Assembly: GCA_040385645.1 (NCBI GenBank)
Contig: JAZKGZ010000006.1
Span: forward strand, 248,001 to 312,000
Length of the DNA: 64,000 nt
DNA from: JANXSS01 sp040385645
Lineage (GTDB): Bacteria; Pseudomonadota; Gammaproteobacteria; Burkholderiales; Burkholderiaceae_D
Direction of reading: 5' to 3'
Below are positions 37,784 to 47,394 of this stretch, in pieces. The number at the start of each line of letters is the position of its first letter. Positions within the stretch are counted from its first letter, which is position 1. The translations under genes and the position numbers were made by a program. The notes under the pieces are model-generated. The model did no database searches. It was given only the letters and a program-made list of their open reading frames with translations, and was not told where the DNA came from.

Positions 37784-39082
37784 TCAAGCTGGTTCGGTCG
37801 GTAGGGCCGGTTCGGCAGGTTTTGCGGGTTTCGCGGGTTTTGCTTCCTCGCGCCGATTGAAGCCGGCAACCATGTCGAAGCGAAACAGCCGACATTCGAT
37901 GGCACCATTAAAAAATGGCGTCTTGCGTGCTTCTTTCAAGCGTAACAATTTCGGCAGCGTAAAATCCGCAGAAAACAAGAATACCTGCCAGCCTGCAAAG
38001 CGTTGCTTCAAGGTCGTACCAAAGGCGCTGAAAAACGCCGTGAACAATTCCTCGGTCGGCAAGGCGGCATCTCCGCGAACGCCGATACGTTCCCCATAGG
38101 GCGGGTTGGTGACGATCATGCCCGGCACTTCGCCGGGTGGCCGCACTTCCTGCGCTTCGATCTGCTTCAACGGCACCTCGAACTGGATGCCTGCCTTGTT
38201 CAGGTTGTTGCGGGTAATAACGACCATGTCGCCGGAAATATCGCTACCGAAAATTGTCGGGGTTGCAGGCATGGCTGCAATTTGCTTGCCCGCCGCACTC
38301 TTGATCGCCTGCCAGGCCGGCGCATCGAAATCGTGAAATTTTTCAAAGGCAAAAGGTCTTTTTGCCCCGGGCGGAATGCTGGCCAGCATCTGCGCCGCCT
38401 CGATCAGGATCGTGCCGGAGCCGCACATCGGGTCGAGCAAAACCATGCCCGGCTTCCAGCCAGCCACCCGCAGCAGGCCGGCGGCAAGGTTTTCGCGAAG
38501 CGGGGCGTCGCCGGTTTCCATGCGCCAGCCGCGCTTGAAAAGCGCATCGCCCGAGGTATCCAGGTATAAGGTAAAACTTCTTGCATCCAGAAAACCGACG
38601 ATGCGCATGTCCGGCGTTTTGGTATCTACCGACGGTCGTTCCTGGAATTGCTCACGAAAGCGGTCGCAGATCGCATCCTTGATCTTCAGGGTGGTGAATT
38701 CCAGGCTGCGCAACGGCGACTTGATGGCGGTGACATCGATGCGAATCGTATGATGCACCGAGAACCAGTCTTCCCAGGGTTGTGCCAGCGTCAGGTCGTA
38801 GATATCGTTTTCATTGGAGTAGCCGGCATGGGCCATGCGCAGCAGAATGCGTGAGGCAATGCGCGAATGCAAGTTCATGCGGTAGGCATCGTGCAGCGTG
38901 CCGGAGCAATGCACGCCTCCCGGTACTTGCAGGTGGACAGTGAGCGTGCCTTCTGGCCCGCCGATTTCGGCCAGTTCCTCGGCCAACGCCGCTTCCAGTC
39001 CGCGCGGACAGGGGCAGAAAAAAGAGTGCGGTGCAGGCGCGGCCTGAAGTGCCGGCGGACGCGGTTTTGCGTGGGTGATCAT
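37784..39082 (-). CDS. rlmL: THUMP-domain 23S rRNA guanine-N2-methyltransferase-like (RlmL family)
   Basis: This is a 432-residue SAM-dependent RNA methyltransferase. The N-terminal THUMP/RNA-binding part (about 20-190; CPRGLEAALAEELAEI) is followed by a Rossmann methyltransferase domain with LLDPMCGSGTILIEAA and the catalytic IVTNPPYGERIG. It corresponds to the N-terminal half of E. coli RlmKL; no RlmK half is fused. The C-terminal tail is a short repeat of Lys/Pro/Ala (KPAKPAKPAEP). The gene converges on tonB, 13 bp apart. Confidence 0.87.
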   Translation of the reverse strand: MITHAKPRPPALQAAPAPHSFFCPCPRGLEAALAEELAEIGGPEGTLTVHLQVPGGVHCSGTLHDAYRMNLHSRIASRILLRMAHAGYSNENDIYDLTLAQPWEDWFSVHHTIRIDVTAIKSPLRSLEFTTLKIKDAICDRFREQFQERPSVDTKTPDMRIVGFLDARSFTLYLDTSGDALFKRGWRMETGDAPLRENLAAGLLRVAGWKPGMVLLDPMCGSGTILIEAAQMLASIPPGAKRPFAFEKFHDFDAPAWQAIKSAAGKQIAAMPATPTIFGSDISGDMVVITRNNLNKAGIQFEVPLKQIEAQEVRPPGEVPGMIVTNPPYGERIGVRGDAALPTEELFTAFFSAFGTTLKQRFAGWQVFLFSADFTLPKLLRLKEARKTPFFNGAIECRLFRFDMVAGFNRREEAKPAKPAKPAEPALPTEPA

Positions 39083-39116
39083 AGAGTGGAATGAATGACG
39101 ATCGGTATCGTTGCAG

Positions 39117-39539
39117 TCAGAAAGGCTTGACGATCACCAGCACGATGATGGCGAACAGTAGCGCAGCCGGCACTTCATTGAACCAGCGATACCAGACATG
39201 GCTGCGTTTGTTGGCACCATTCTCGAATTTTTTCAGCAGTCGGCCACAGGCATGGTGATAGCCGATCACCAGTATGACCAGCGCCAGCTTGGCATGCATC
39301 CAGCCACTGCCGGGGCCGCGCCCGATGCCGTACACCATCCATAGCACGATGCCGAATGCCAGCGCCGGAAACATGATCAGAGAGGTGAAGCGATACAGCT
39401 TGCGCGCCATCACCAGCAAACGGTTCGCAGTGGTCGCATCGCTGTTGTCGGCCAGGTTGACGAAGATGCGGGGCAGGTAAAGAAGCCCGGCAAACCAGGA
39501 AATGACGAACAACAAATGGAGCGATTTAATCCAGAGCAT
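39117..39539 (-). CDS. hemJ: HemJ/CopD-like integral membrane protein
   Basis: This is a 140-residue protein with four membrane helices. The N-terminal segment IKSLHLLFVISWFAGLLYLPRIFV and the later GWMHAKLALV match the UPF0093 family, whose members include HemJ, a protoporphyrinogen oxidase of heme synthesis. Annotation pipelines often call such proteins CopD family. His residues in helices 1 and 3 are likely heme or metal ligands. hemH also lies in this window, but not next to it. Symbol offered with moderate confidence. Confidence 0.7.
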   Translation of the reverse strand: MLWIKSLHLLFVISWFAGLLYLPRIFVNLADNSDATTANRLLVMARKLYRFTSLIMFPALAFGIVLWMVYGIGRGPGSGWMHAKLALVILVIGYHHACGRLLKKFENGANKRSHVWYRWFNEVPAALLFAIIVLVIVKPF

Positions 39540-39617
39540 GACGGTGCCTGCAAGTGTGAGGAAGCGCCGATTCTAGCGCAGTTAAGGACACAGTTAGCAG
39601 CACAGTCAAGGACACAG

Positions 39618-40907
39618 CTATTTACGTACTTCCCCATGACCGAACACGACGTATTTTAAGGACGTCAATCCTTCCAGTCCGACCGGCCCGCGTGCGTGCA
39701 GCTTGTCGTTGGAAATACCGATCTCCGCACCCAGACCGTATTCGAAGCCGTCGGCAAAGCGGGTGGAGGCGTTGGCAATGACGGAAGCGGAATCGACTTC
39801 GCGCATGAAGCGCAAGCACCGCGAGTAGTTCTCGCTGACGATGGCATCCGTGTGCTTGGAAGAATAGGTATTGATATGGTCGATCGCGGCGTCCAGGTCA
39901 TCGAGTACCTTGACCGCGAGAATCGGTGCCAGGTACTCCGCATGCCAATCGTCTTCGGTGGCACTCACCAGGTGAGGATAAGTGCCGAGCAGCGCACGTG
40001 CTTCGTCGTCGACTCGCAACTCGACCTGCTCGGTCGCGAAACGTTGCGCCAAAAGCGGCAATACGACCGGCGCAATCTCGCGTGCTACCAGCAAAGTCTC
40101 CATCGTGTTGCACGTACCGTAGCGGTGGCATTTTGCATTGAAGGCTATATCCACCGCACGCTGTAAATCCGCTTGGTCGTCGATGTAGACATGGCAGATA
40201 CCGTCCAGATGCTTGATCATCGGTACCGTCGCTTCTTCCATCAAGCGAGCGATCAAACCTTTGCCGCCGCGCGGCACGATCACGTCCACAAAGGCCGGCA
40301 TGGTGATCAGCGCACCCACGGCAGCCCGGTCTGTGGTATCAACGACTTGCACGGCATCTGCCGGCAGCCCGGCACCGGTCAACCCTTCCTGCACGATTTT
40401 CGCCAACGCTTGATTGCAATGCAGCGCCTCCGACCCGCCGCGCAAGATCGTGGCGTTACCGCTCTTGATGCATAAGCCGGCAGCGTCGACCGTCACGTTC
40501 GGGCGCGCTTCGTAGATGATGCCGATTACGCCCAACGGCACGCGCATCTGCCCGACCTGTATGCCGCTAGGGCGAAATTTCATATTGGCGATTTCACCAA
40601 TCGGGTCGGGCAGGGCAGCGATCTGCCGCAGCCCTTCGGCCATCGTGTCGATCGCTTTGTCGGAAAGCGAGAGGCGATCCAACAGCGCCGGGGCCAGTCC
40701 GGCAGCACGTGCCGCTTCGAGATCGCAGCCGTTCGCCGTTCGCAGCAACGCAGCGTCACGCACGATTGCCGCAGCGATCAGGGTCAGCGCATGATTACGC
40801 GTGGCCGTATCGGCATGCCCCATCGCCCGCGAGGCGGTCCGGGCGCGCTGCCCGAGGCTGGTCATATACTCCTGGATCGTGGTCGTGGTCGTTACGGTGC
40901 TGTTCAT
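39618..40907 (-). CDS. proA: Gamma-glutamyl phosphate reductase
   Basis: This is the second step of proline synthesis: NADPH-dependent reduction of gamma-glutamyl phosphate to glutamate semialdehyde. It has 429 residues. The active-site Cys lies in RYGTCNTMETLLV. The segment VIYEARPNVTVDAAGLCIKSGNA is diagnostic. It is followed downstream by the HemJ-like gene and preceded 33 bp upstream by holA. proB is not here. Confidence 0.95.
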   Translation of the reverse strand: MNSTVTTTTTIQEYMTSLGQRARTASRAMGHADTATRNHALTLIAAAIVRDAALLRTANGCDLEAARAAGLAPALLDRLSLSDKAIDTMAEGLRQIAALPDPIGEIANMKFRPSGIQVGQMRVPLGVIGIIYEARPNVTVDAAGLCIKSGNATILRGGSEALHCNQALAKIVQEGLTGAGLPADAVQVVDTTDRAAVGALITMPAFVDVIVPRGGKGLIARLMEEATVPMIKHLDGICHVYIDDQADLQRAVDIAFNAKCHRYGTCNTMETLLVAREIAPVVLPLLAQRFATEQVELRVDDEARALLGTYPHLVSATEDDWHAEYLAPILAVKVLDDLDAAIDHINTYSSKHTDAIVSENYSRCLRFMREVDSASVIANASTRFADGFEYGLGAEIGISNDKLHARGPVGLEGLTSLKYVVFGHGEVRK

Positions 40908-40940
40908 CGTGGTGGTCTTTTTATGGGGTTTGTCTTGCGC

Positions 40941-41963
40941 TTAGCGTTGCCCGCTGGCCACGGCCAGGCCAAGATGCAGGATGCCATCCCAGGCATCGCC
41001 GGCGAAAGCCTTGGCCCGTAAGCCTTTGATCATTCGATCGACTTGTGCCGCGTCCTGCAATGCTTTCTGCAACATCGGCAACGACAGTCGGCGCAATGCC
41101 ATCTCGATCAATCGCACTTTATTGCCGCGCACCCGTTGCTCGGTACATGCCTGCGTCATCGACTTGCCGCCATCGACTTTAGACCGAATTTGCAATAGTG
41201 TCCGAATTTCCTCTGCCATCGCCCACAGTACCAGCGGCAAGGCTTCACCCTCACCGTGCAAGCCATCGATCATCCGCACCAGACGCGCGGTGTCGCCAGC
41301 CAGCATTGCCTCGTTAAGCTTAAAAACATCGAAGCGTGCCACGTTCAGTACGGCATCCTGAATCTGATCGGCATCCAGGTCGCCGGGTGGGTACAGCAAT
41401 GCCAGCTTTTCGATCTCCTGGTGCGCCGCCAGCAAATTGCCTTCCACCCGGTCGGCGATGAAATCGAGGCTGGTGCGGTCTGCGCTCTGCTGCTGCGCAG
41501 CTAGGCGAGTACCGATCCAGGCCGGCAGTTGCGCCCGTTCGACCAGCTTGATTTCTAGATACACGCCGGCCTGCTGCAGGCTACCGACCCAGGCCGCCTT
41601 TTGCGTTGCCCAATCCAGCGCCGGCAGGGTAATCAGGGTGACGTTGTCCGGCCCCAGTGCCGCGGCGTAGGCCTGCAACGCCTGGCCACCTTCTTTACCC
41701 GGCTTGCCGGTCGGCATGCGCAATTCGATCAACTTGCGCTCACCGAAAAGTGATTGCGACTGATTCGCTGCCAGCAGTGCGCCCCATTTAAAGCTGCGAT
41801 CCACATGCAGCACCTCCCGCTCGCTCAAGCCTTGCGCCCGTGCAGTTTTGCGAATCTTGTCGGCAGCTTCCAGCGCCAGCAGATGTTCATCGCTAGCGAT
41901 CACATATAGCGGTGCCAATGGCTTGGCAAGGTGCGTGTCGAGCGCGTCGAGTCGCAATTGCAT
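40941..41963 (-). CDS. holA: DNA polymerase III delta subunit
   Basis: This clamp-loader subunit opens the beta clamp. It has 340 residues. The AAA-like N-terminal domain starts MQLRLDALDTHLAKPLAPLYVIASDEHLL, typical of beta-proteobacterial HolA, and the family segment EIEKLALLYP is present. It lies 12 bp downstream of lptE on the same strand, the conserved leuS-lptE-holA order of beta- and gamma-proteobacteria. Confidence 0.94.
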   Translation of the reverse strand: MQLRLDALDTHLAKPLAPLYVIASDEHLLALEAADKIRKTARAQGLSEREVLHVDRSFKWGALLAANQSQSLFGERKLIELRMPTGKPGKEGGQALQAYAAALGPDNVTLITLPALDWATQKAAWVGSLQQAGVYLEIKLVERAQLPAWIGTRLAAQQQSADRTSLDFIADRVEGNLLAAHQEIEKLALLYPPGDLDADQIQDAVLNVARFDVFKLNEAMLAGDTARLVRMIDGLHGEGEALPLVLWAMAEEIRTLLQIRSKVDGGKSMTQACTEQRVRGNKVRLIEMALRRLSLPMLQKALQDAAQVDRMIKGLRAKAFAGDAWDGILHLGLAVASGQR

Positions 41964-41975
41964 AGATGTCGCTGC

Positions 41976-42488
41976 TCAGGTTGGTTTCAGCGCAGCCAGA
42001 CGCCGCACGATCTGCTGTACCAAATCGCTTTGCATGTCGCGGTAGAGCAGGGCTTCTTCCGATTCTTTTGCCAGCACCTGCGATTCATTGAAGCTGATAT
42101 CGCGTTTTAACACGATTTCCGTCGACGGCAGCAGGACTGCATTGTCTTTGCCGAGCACCCGGAAACTGAATCGATAGAACAGCGTGTATTGCCGAATCCG
42201 ACCCTGGCTATTGAGCGATTGAATCACCCGGTCGCGTACTTCCGACAATACTTCCAGGCGAGCTTCGGCAGCATCGGCATTGGCTACGATCTCGGTGCCG
42301 CCGTTGGCGCGAATGTTACGCTTGAGTTCCACACCGAGCGGCGATGTTTCGGCTACGGTAATGAACAATGTTTTAAAAGGTAAATTCACGCTGCTACTGC
42401 CGCTGCCGCGAAGTTTGAAGCCGCACGCTTGCAGGCTCGATAAGCTTGCCAAAGCGGCGATACCGAATGCCCGTCGGGTAATTGCCAT
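41976..42488 (-). CDS. lptE: LPS-assembly lipoprotein LptE
   Basis: This outer-membrane lipoprotein plugs the LptD barrel and helps place lipopolysaccharide on the cell surface. I chose the ATG at 42488 (170 residues): it yields MAITRRAFGIAALASLSSLQ-AC, a lipobox. The longer frame has no such signal. The signal holds TRRAF, the twin-arginine pattern, which is unusual for an LptE. The mature protein has the GFKLRGSG start and the DUF330-type strand pattern. It sits between leuS and holA. Confidence 0.9.
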   Translation of the reverse strand: MAITRRAFGIAALASLSSLQACGFKLRGSGSSSVNLPFKTLFITVAETSPLGVELKRNIRANGGTEIVANADAAEARLEVLSEVRDRVIQSLNSQGRIRQYTLFYRFSFRVLGKDNAVLLPSTEIVLKRDISFNESQVLAKESEEALLYRDMQSDLVQQIVRRLAALKPT

Positions 42489-42570
42489 GTTCTGTTCCTG
42501 ATGACTGAATGTGTGATTGCTTTTGAATATGCGAGTTTGCAAATTCGCCCGCAACAATGCCAAGGCTCGA

Positions 42571-45360
42571 TCAAACCACGATATTGACCAGCTTGCCCGG
42601 CACGACAATTACTTTCTTGGGTTCGCCGACCAGATATTTTCTGACGTTCTCGTTGGTGAGGGCAATGTGCTCGATGCTGGAGCGATCTGCATCTTTGGCA
42701 ATCGTGATACTGCCACGAAGCTTGCCATTGACCTGCACCATGATTTCGATTTCATCCTGTGTCAGCGCGCTCTGGTCGACTGCCGGCCATGGTGCGTCCA
42801 GGATTTCACCGGTGGGATTACCGTTTGTACCGGACAGCTGGTCGAAGCCAAGTTTTTGCCATAGCGTGTGGGTGATGTGAGGCGCGGCCGGATACAATAC
42901 CCGTAGTAGGATCGAAAGGCTTTCGGTTACCAGTGCGAGTTGAATATTTTCATCCTGCGCTCGCCATGCTGCCCGCTCGGATTCTGGAGAATTCCCATCC
43001 AAAGGCGCATTGTTCATGCCGACTTTCTCATCCGATTCCAACAGTTTCAGCAGCTTCATCGATGCCGAAACCACTGTGTTGTATTGAATCTTTTCGAAAT
43101 CGGCGGTTGCTTGCTGGAGGATACGATGCGCCTGCCGTCTGAAGCTTTTTTGGCCCGGGTTTTTCACCAAAGCTTGCAAGTCCATTTGCTGCAGCGTTGA
43201 AAGCGCCACCCCTCTTTGCTCCAGCCTCGCTTGAAAATCCATGCAGAACGTCCAAAGCCGTCGCAGAAACCGGTGCGCGCCGTTTACGCCCGCATCCGAC
43301 CATTCCAGTGTTTGCTCCGGCGGCGAGGCAAACATGGTGAACAGCCGTGCGGTATCCGCGCCATACAACGTGATCTGCGCCTGCGGGTCGATGCCGTTGT
43401 TTTTCGACTTCGACATTTTTTCCGTGCCGCCGATGACGACCGGCTGGCCATCGGTTTGAAGGCGTGCGGCAACCGGGCGCGCCTTGTCGTCCAGCGTCAG
43501 TTCCACTTCTTCGGGATTGAACCAAGTCTTGCGGCCGGCAGCGTCTTCGCGATAGTAGGTTTCATTCAATACCATGCCTTGCGTGAGCAGCTTGGTGAAC
43601 GGCTCGTCGAATTTGACCAGGCCGAACTTGCCCATGACCCTGGTCCAGAAACGTGCGTACAACAGATGCAGTACCGCGTGCTCGATGCCGCCGATGTACT
43701 GATCCATCGGCATCCAGTAATCGACTGCTGCATCGACCATCGCTTCGCTGCTTTTCGGCGAGCAGTAGCGCATGTAATACCACGACGAATCGATGAAGGT
43801 ATCCATGGTGTCGGTCTCGCGCCGTGCCTGCTTGCCGCATTTAGGGCAATCGACTTGCAAAAACTGCGCATGCTTGTTGAGCGGATTGCCGGTGCCGTCC
43901 GGCACGCAATCTTCGGGCAGAACCACTGGCAGATCCTGCTCCGGTACCGGTACGTCGCCGCAGGTCTCGCAATGGATGATCGGAATCGGCGTACCCCAGT
44001 AACGCTGGCGTGAAATGCCCCAGTCGCGCAGGCGGTAGGTAATCTTTTTTTCGCCGAGCCCAAGCTCGCCCAGTGCGGCGGCAACTGCCTCGATCGCCTG
44101 CGCGTAACCCATGCCATCGAAGCGGCCGGAGTCTACGCACACGCCGTTTTCCTTGTCGGCATACCAGTCGTGCCAGCTTTCGGTGGAATACACTTTGCCG
44201 GGCACGGCAATCACGGGCACGATCGGCAGCACGTATTTTTGAGCGAAGGCAAAATCGCGCTCGTCATGCGCCGGCACGCCCATGACCGCGCCATCGCCAT
44301 AAGTAATCAGCACGTAATTGCCGACCCAGATTTCGATCTGCTTGCCGGTCAAAGGGTGGGAGACATAGAGCCCGGTTGGCATACCTTTCTTTTCCATCGT
44401 CGCCATGTCGGCTTCGATGACGCTGCCCAGCTTGCACTCGGCAATGAATGCCGCGAGTTCGGGATTGCTGCGCGCGGCAAAGCTTGCCAGTGCATGCTCG
44501 GGCGCGACGGCGCAAAACGTCACGCCCTTGATGGTGTCGGCGCGGGTGGTAAACACCCAGAGTTTGCCGTCGCCGATCGCTTCGCCTTGCTCGTCGGTGA
44601 TCGTATGCGGAAAAGCGAAACGCACACCGGTCGACTTGCCGATCCAGTTTGCCTGCATGACGCGCACTCGTTCCGGCCAACCGGCCAGATTTTCATTCAC
44701 GCCAGTGAGCAGATCTTCGGCGTAATCGGTGATGCGCGCGTAATACATCGGTATCTCGCGTTTTTCGATCGGTGCGCCGGAGCGCCAGCCACGGCCGTCG
44801 ATGACTTGCTCGTTGGCCAGTACGGTCAGATCGATCGGGTCCCAGTTCACGGTGCCGGTTTTTTTATAGATGATGCCTGCTTCCAGCATTTTCAAAAACA
44901 TCCACTGGTTCCAGCGGTAGTACTCGGGTGCGCAAGCCGCCATTTCCCGCGACCAGTCGATTGCCAGACCCATGGCTTCCATCTGCGCCTTCATGTGCGC
45001 GATATTGGCGTAAGTCCATTGTGCCGGCGGTACGTTATGCGCCATAGCGGCATTTTCCGCGGGCATGCCGAAGGCATCCCAGCCCATCGGCATCAGCACG
45101 TTGTACCCTTTCATGCGCAGATAGCGGTACATCACGTCGTTGATGGTGTAGTTGCGTACATGGCCCATGTGCAGCTTGCCCGAGGGATAAGGCAGCATCG
45201 AGCAGGCGTAGAACTTCGGTTTCGGTTCGCCATTCGGGCCGAGTGCATGCTCCGTGGCGCGATAGGCGTCGTTGTCGCGCCAGTGTCGCTGCGCGGCACT
45301 TTCTACTTCCGTATGAATGTAAAGCTCGGTGGGTATGCCGGAAGTCGTGTGCTCTTGCAT
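42571..45360 (-). CDS. leuS: Leucyl-tRNA synthetase
   Basis: This class I synthetase charges tRNA-Leu. It is 929 residues from the ATG at 45360; the frame extends five codons to a TTG. The HIGH motif is in YPSGKLHMGHVRN, and KMSKS in GTEKMSKSKNNG. The CP1 editing domain and the zinc-type insertion (CETCGDVPVPEQDLPVVLPEDC) are intact. It begins the leuS-lptE-holA-proA run on the minus strand. Length and motifs are standard. Confidence 0.97.
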   Translation of the reverse strand: MQEHTTSGIPTELYIHTEVESAAQRHWRDNDAYRATEHALGPNGEPKPKFYACSMLPYPSGKLHMGHVRNYTINDVMYRYLRMKGYNVLMPMGWDAFGMPAENAAMAHNVPPAQWTYANIAHMKAQMEAMGLAIDWSREMAACAPEYYRWNQWMFLKMLEAGIIYKKTGTVNWDPIDLTVLANEQVIDGRGWRSGAPIEKREIPMYYARITDYAEDLLTGVNENLAGWPERVRVMQANWIGKSTGVRFAFPHTITDEQGEAIGDGKLWVFTTRADTIKGVTFCAVAPEHALASFAARSNPELAAFIAECKLGSVIEADMATMEKKGMPTGLYVSHPLTGKQIEIWVGNYVLITYGDGAVMGVPAHDERDFAFAQKYVLPIVPVIAVPGKVYSTESWHDWYADKENGVCVDSGRFDGMGYAQAIEAVAAALGELGLGEKKITYRLRDWGISRQRYWGTPIPIIHCETCGDVPVPEQDLPVVLPEDCVPDGTGNPLNKHAQFLQVDCPKCGKQARRETDTMDTFIDSSWYYMRYCSPKSSEAMVDAAVDYWMPMDQYIGGIEHAVLHLLYARFWTRVMGKFGLVKFDEPFTKLLTQGMVLNETYYREDAAGRKTWFNPEEVELTLDDKARPVAARLQTDGQPVVIGGTEKMSKSKNNGIDPQAQITLYGADTARLFTMFASPPEQTLEWSDAGVNGAHRFLRRLWTFCMDFQARLEQRGVALSTLQQMDLQALVKNPGQKSFRRQAHRILQQATADFEKIQYNTVVSASMKLLKLLESDEKVGMNNAPLDGNSPESERAAWRAQDENIQLALVTESLSILLRVLYPAAPHITHTLWQKLGFDQLSGTNGNPTGEILDAPWPAVDQSALTQDEIEIMVQVNGKLRGSITIAKDADRSSIEHIALTNENVRKYLVGEPKKVIVVPGKLVNIVV

Positions 45361-45444
45361 GGGAGATGCTGCCAAAAAAACGGACGGACGAAGATTATAC
45401 CGGCACCCTATACGCTTTGAGGCACATACAAGCTCATCACTAAC

Positions 45445-46263
45445 TCAGCGTAACCCCAGCACATCCTGCATGTCGAACAGGCCGGCAGGTTTGTCGGCAA
45501 GAAAGCGCGCAGCGCGCAGGCTGCCATGCGCGTACGTCACGCGGCTGGAAGACTTGTGGCTGATCTCGATACGCTCGCCGATACCGGCAAATAACACCGT
45601 GTGGTCGCCAACGATATCGCCGCCGCGGATGGTGGCAAAACCGATCGAGGAAGGCCCACGGGGGCCAATGACGCCGTGACGTGCATAGACCGCGACATCT
45701 TCGAGCCGCCGGCCCTGCGCCTGCGCCACGACCTCGCCCATCATCAGCGCCGTACCGGATGGCGCATCGACCTTGTGACGGTGGTGCGCTTCGACGATTT
45801 CAATATCGTAACCTTCCGCAAAACTCTTGGCGGCCATCTCCAGCAATTTCATTGTCACGTTCACGCCCACACTCATGTTCGGGGCCAGCACGATAGCAAT
45901 ATTTTCTGCTGCAGCGGCAATGACAGCGCGTCCAGCCTCGTCAAAGCCGGTCGTGCCGATGATCATCTTTACGCCATGCCGTACGCAATGCGGCAGTAGC
46001 TCGAGCGTGCCTTCGGGGCGGGTGAAATCGATGACGTAATCCGCTTCGGCCAGCGTCGCAGCATGGTCTGCGCTGATCAGGATGTTGGTACGTTTGCCGA
46101 GAAATGCTCCTGCATCCACGCCCAACGACGGCGCACCGGCCATGTCGAGCGCACCGGTCAGGAACATATCGTTGGCCTGGCCGATCGCCTCCACCAGCAT
46201 TTGGCCCATACGCCCGGAGGCACCGGCGACTGCAATCTTCAATGGCTGCATGGTGGGGCTCAT
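45445..46263 (-). CDS. dapB: 4-hydroxy-tetrahydrodipicolinate reductase
   Basis: This is the lysine/diaminopimelate pathway step that uses NAD(P)H. It has 272 residues. The nucleotide-binding motif is VAGASGRMGQML, and the catalytic signature EAHHRHKVDAPSGTAL is intact. The start at 46263 has agg overlapping the end of bamE, and the two genes are only 2 bp apart, so they are probably coupled. Confidence 0.95.
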   Translation of the reverse strand: MSPTMQPLKIAVAGASGRMGQMLVEAIGQANDMFLTGALDMAGAPSLGVDAGAFLGKRTNILISADHAATLAEADYVIDFTRPEGTLELLPHCVRHGVKMIIGTTGFDEAGRAVIAAAAENIAIVLAPNMSVGVNVTMKLLEMAAKSFAEGYDIEIVEAHHRHKVDAPSGTALMMGEVVAQAQGRRLEDVAVYARHGVIGPRGPSSIGFATIRGGDIVGDHTVLFAGIGERIEISHKSSSRVTYAHGSLRAARFLADKPAGLFDMQDVLGLR

Positions 46264-46265
46264 TT

Positions 46266-46841
46266 TTACCTGGCTTCCGGTGCCGAAGGCGCTGCTTTCG
46301 GCGGGGTTACCGCGGGTAATTCCTTCATCGCTTTCGATGCCCCGGCTATGCGCGCGAGATATTCGGCCTCGGTCGGCAAATCGCCACCCTCGAAACTAGC
46401 GACGCGTTCGTCCTTAAAAAATACTGTTACGCGACTGGTAGTGACCTCGCCGTTACTGCGTTGCAGGCGAAAAATGTATTCCCAGCGCTGCGCATGAAAC
46501 ACGTCGACCAGCAGTGGTGTGCCGAGTGCGAAGCGAACCTGTTCCGGCGTCATGCCCACTTGTAACTGCGCCAGCATCTCACTCGAAACAAAATTTCCCT
46601 GTTGAATATCGATGCGAAATGGCGCAAAAAAACCTAATGCGCCACGCACGCCCGTCGGGCCGATGGTTTGCGCGCCCGTGCCAGCGGCTGCAGCGGCAGC
46701 GACGTCGGAAGCCGGTGCTTTGGTGGCGCAGCCGCCGAGCGACAGCATCAGCGATGCCAGCAGAATCAGGGCGGTTAAAGTGGTCGGGACGGGAATCCGT
46801 GAAAGAGGGGAAGCATCGAAATACGTGCGCTGCATGGGCAT
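46266..46841 (-). CDS. bamE: Outer-membrane assembly lipoprotein BamE
   Basis: BamE is a lipoprotein of the BAM complex that inserts beta-barrel proteins. It is 191 residues, longer than the E. coli form because of an Ala-rich linker after the signal. The lipobox is SLGGCA, and the SmpA/OmlA fold with MTPEQVRFALGTPLLVD is diagnostic. It faces fur across a 76-bp divergent promoter region, a classic beta-proteobacterial layout (bamE-dapB beside fur). Confidence 0.93.
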   Translation of the reverse strand: MPMQRTYFDASPLSRIPVPTTLTALILLASLMLSLGGCATKAPASDVAAAAAAGTGAQTIGPTGVRGALGFFAPFRIDIQQGNFVSSEMLAQLQVGMTPEQVRFALGTPLLVDVFHAQRWEYIFRLQRSNGEVTTSRVTVFFKDERVASFEGGDLPTEAEYLARIAGASKAMKELPAVTPPKAAPSAPEAR

Positions 46842-46917
46842 GGAAAGTCTCGAATGTCGGGGAAAGTGCGCCGAAACGCTATATCATAAAGCAGTTACGA
46901 TCCTGCAGACCACCGAT

Positions 46918-47394
46918 ATGTCCCATAACCCGAACGAACTCAAGGCCAGCGGTCTGAAAGCCACCTTGCCGCGCCTGAAAATTCTCGATATTTTTCATAA
47001 CAGTGCGGTGCGTCATTTGAGCGCTGAAGATGTGTACAAAGTGTTGCTCATGGAAAGCATGGACGTCGGCCTCGCAACGGTTTATCGCGTGCTGACGCAA
47101 TTCGAGCAGGCCGGTCTGTTACATCGCAATCATTTCGAAACCGGTAAAGCGGTTTTCGAGCTCAACGAAGGCTCGCACCACGATCATCTGGTGTGCCTCG
47201 ATTGCGGTCGGGTCGAGGAGTTCTTCGACGAGGAAATCGAGACGCGGCAGCAGAAGGTGGCACTGGAGCGCGGTTTCGATCTTGCCGAGCATGCGCTGGC
47301 GCTTTACGGCCATTGCACCAAAACCGATTGCCCGCATCGGCGTAGTGAAAAATCCGGTACCCGACAGCCGCCAGCCGGCCTCAGCCCTGGTTGA
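46918..47394 (+). CDS. fur: Ferric uptake regulator Fur
   Basis: This iron-sensing repressor binds Fur boxes such as the one at 33989-34007. It is 158 residues from the ATG at 46918, which gives the typical start MSHNPNELKASGLKATLPRLKILDIF. Winged helix at about 15-80; metal site residues HHDHLVCLDCG and the second Cys pair in HCTKTDCPHR. The frame is open upstream, but that would overlap bamE. The end overlaps hrcA by 14 bp (convergent). Confidence 0.95.
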   Translation: MSHNPNELKASGLKATLPRLKILDIFHNSAVRHLSAEDVYKVLLMESMDVGLATVYRVLTQFEQAGLLHRNHFETGKAVFELNEGSHHDHLVCLDCGRVEEFFDEEIETRQQKVALERGFDLAEHALALYGHCTKTDCPHRRSEKSGTRQPPAGLSPG

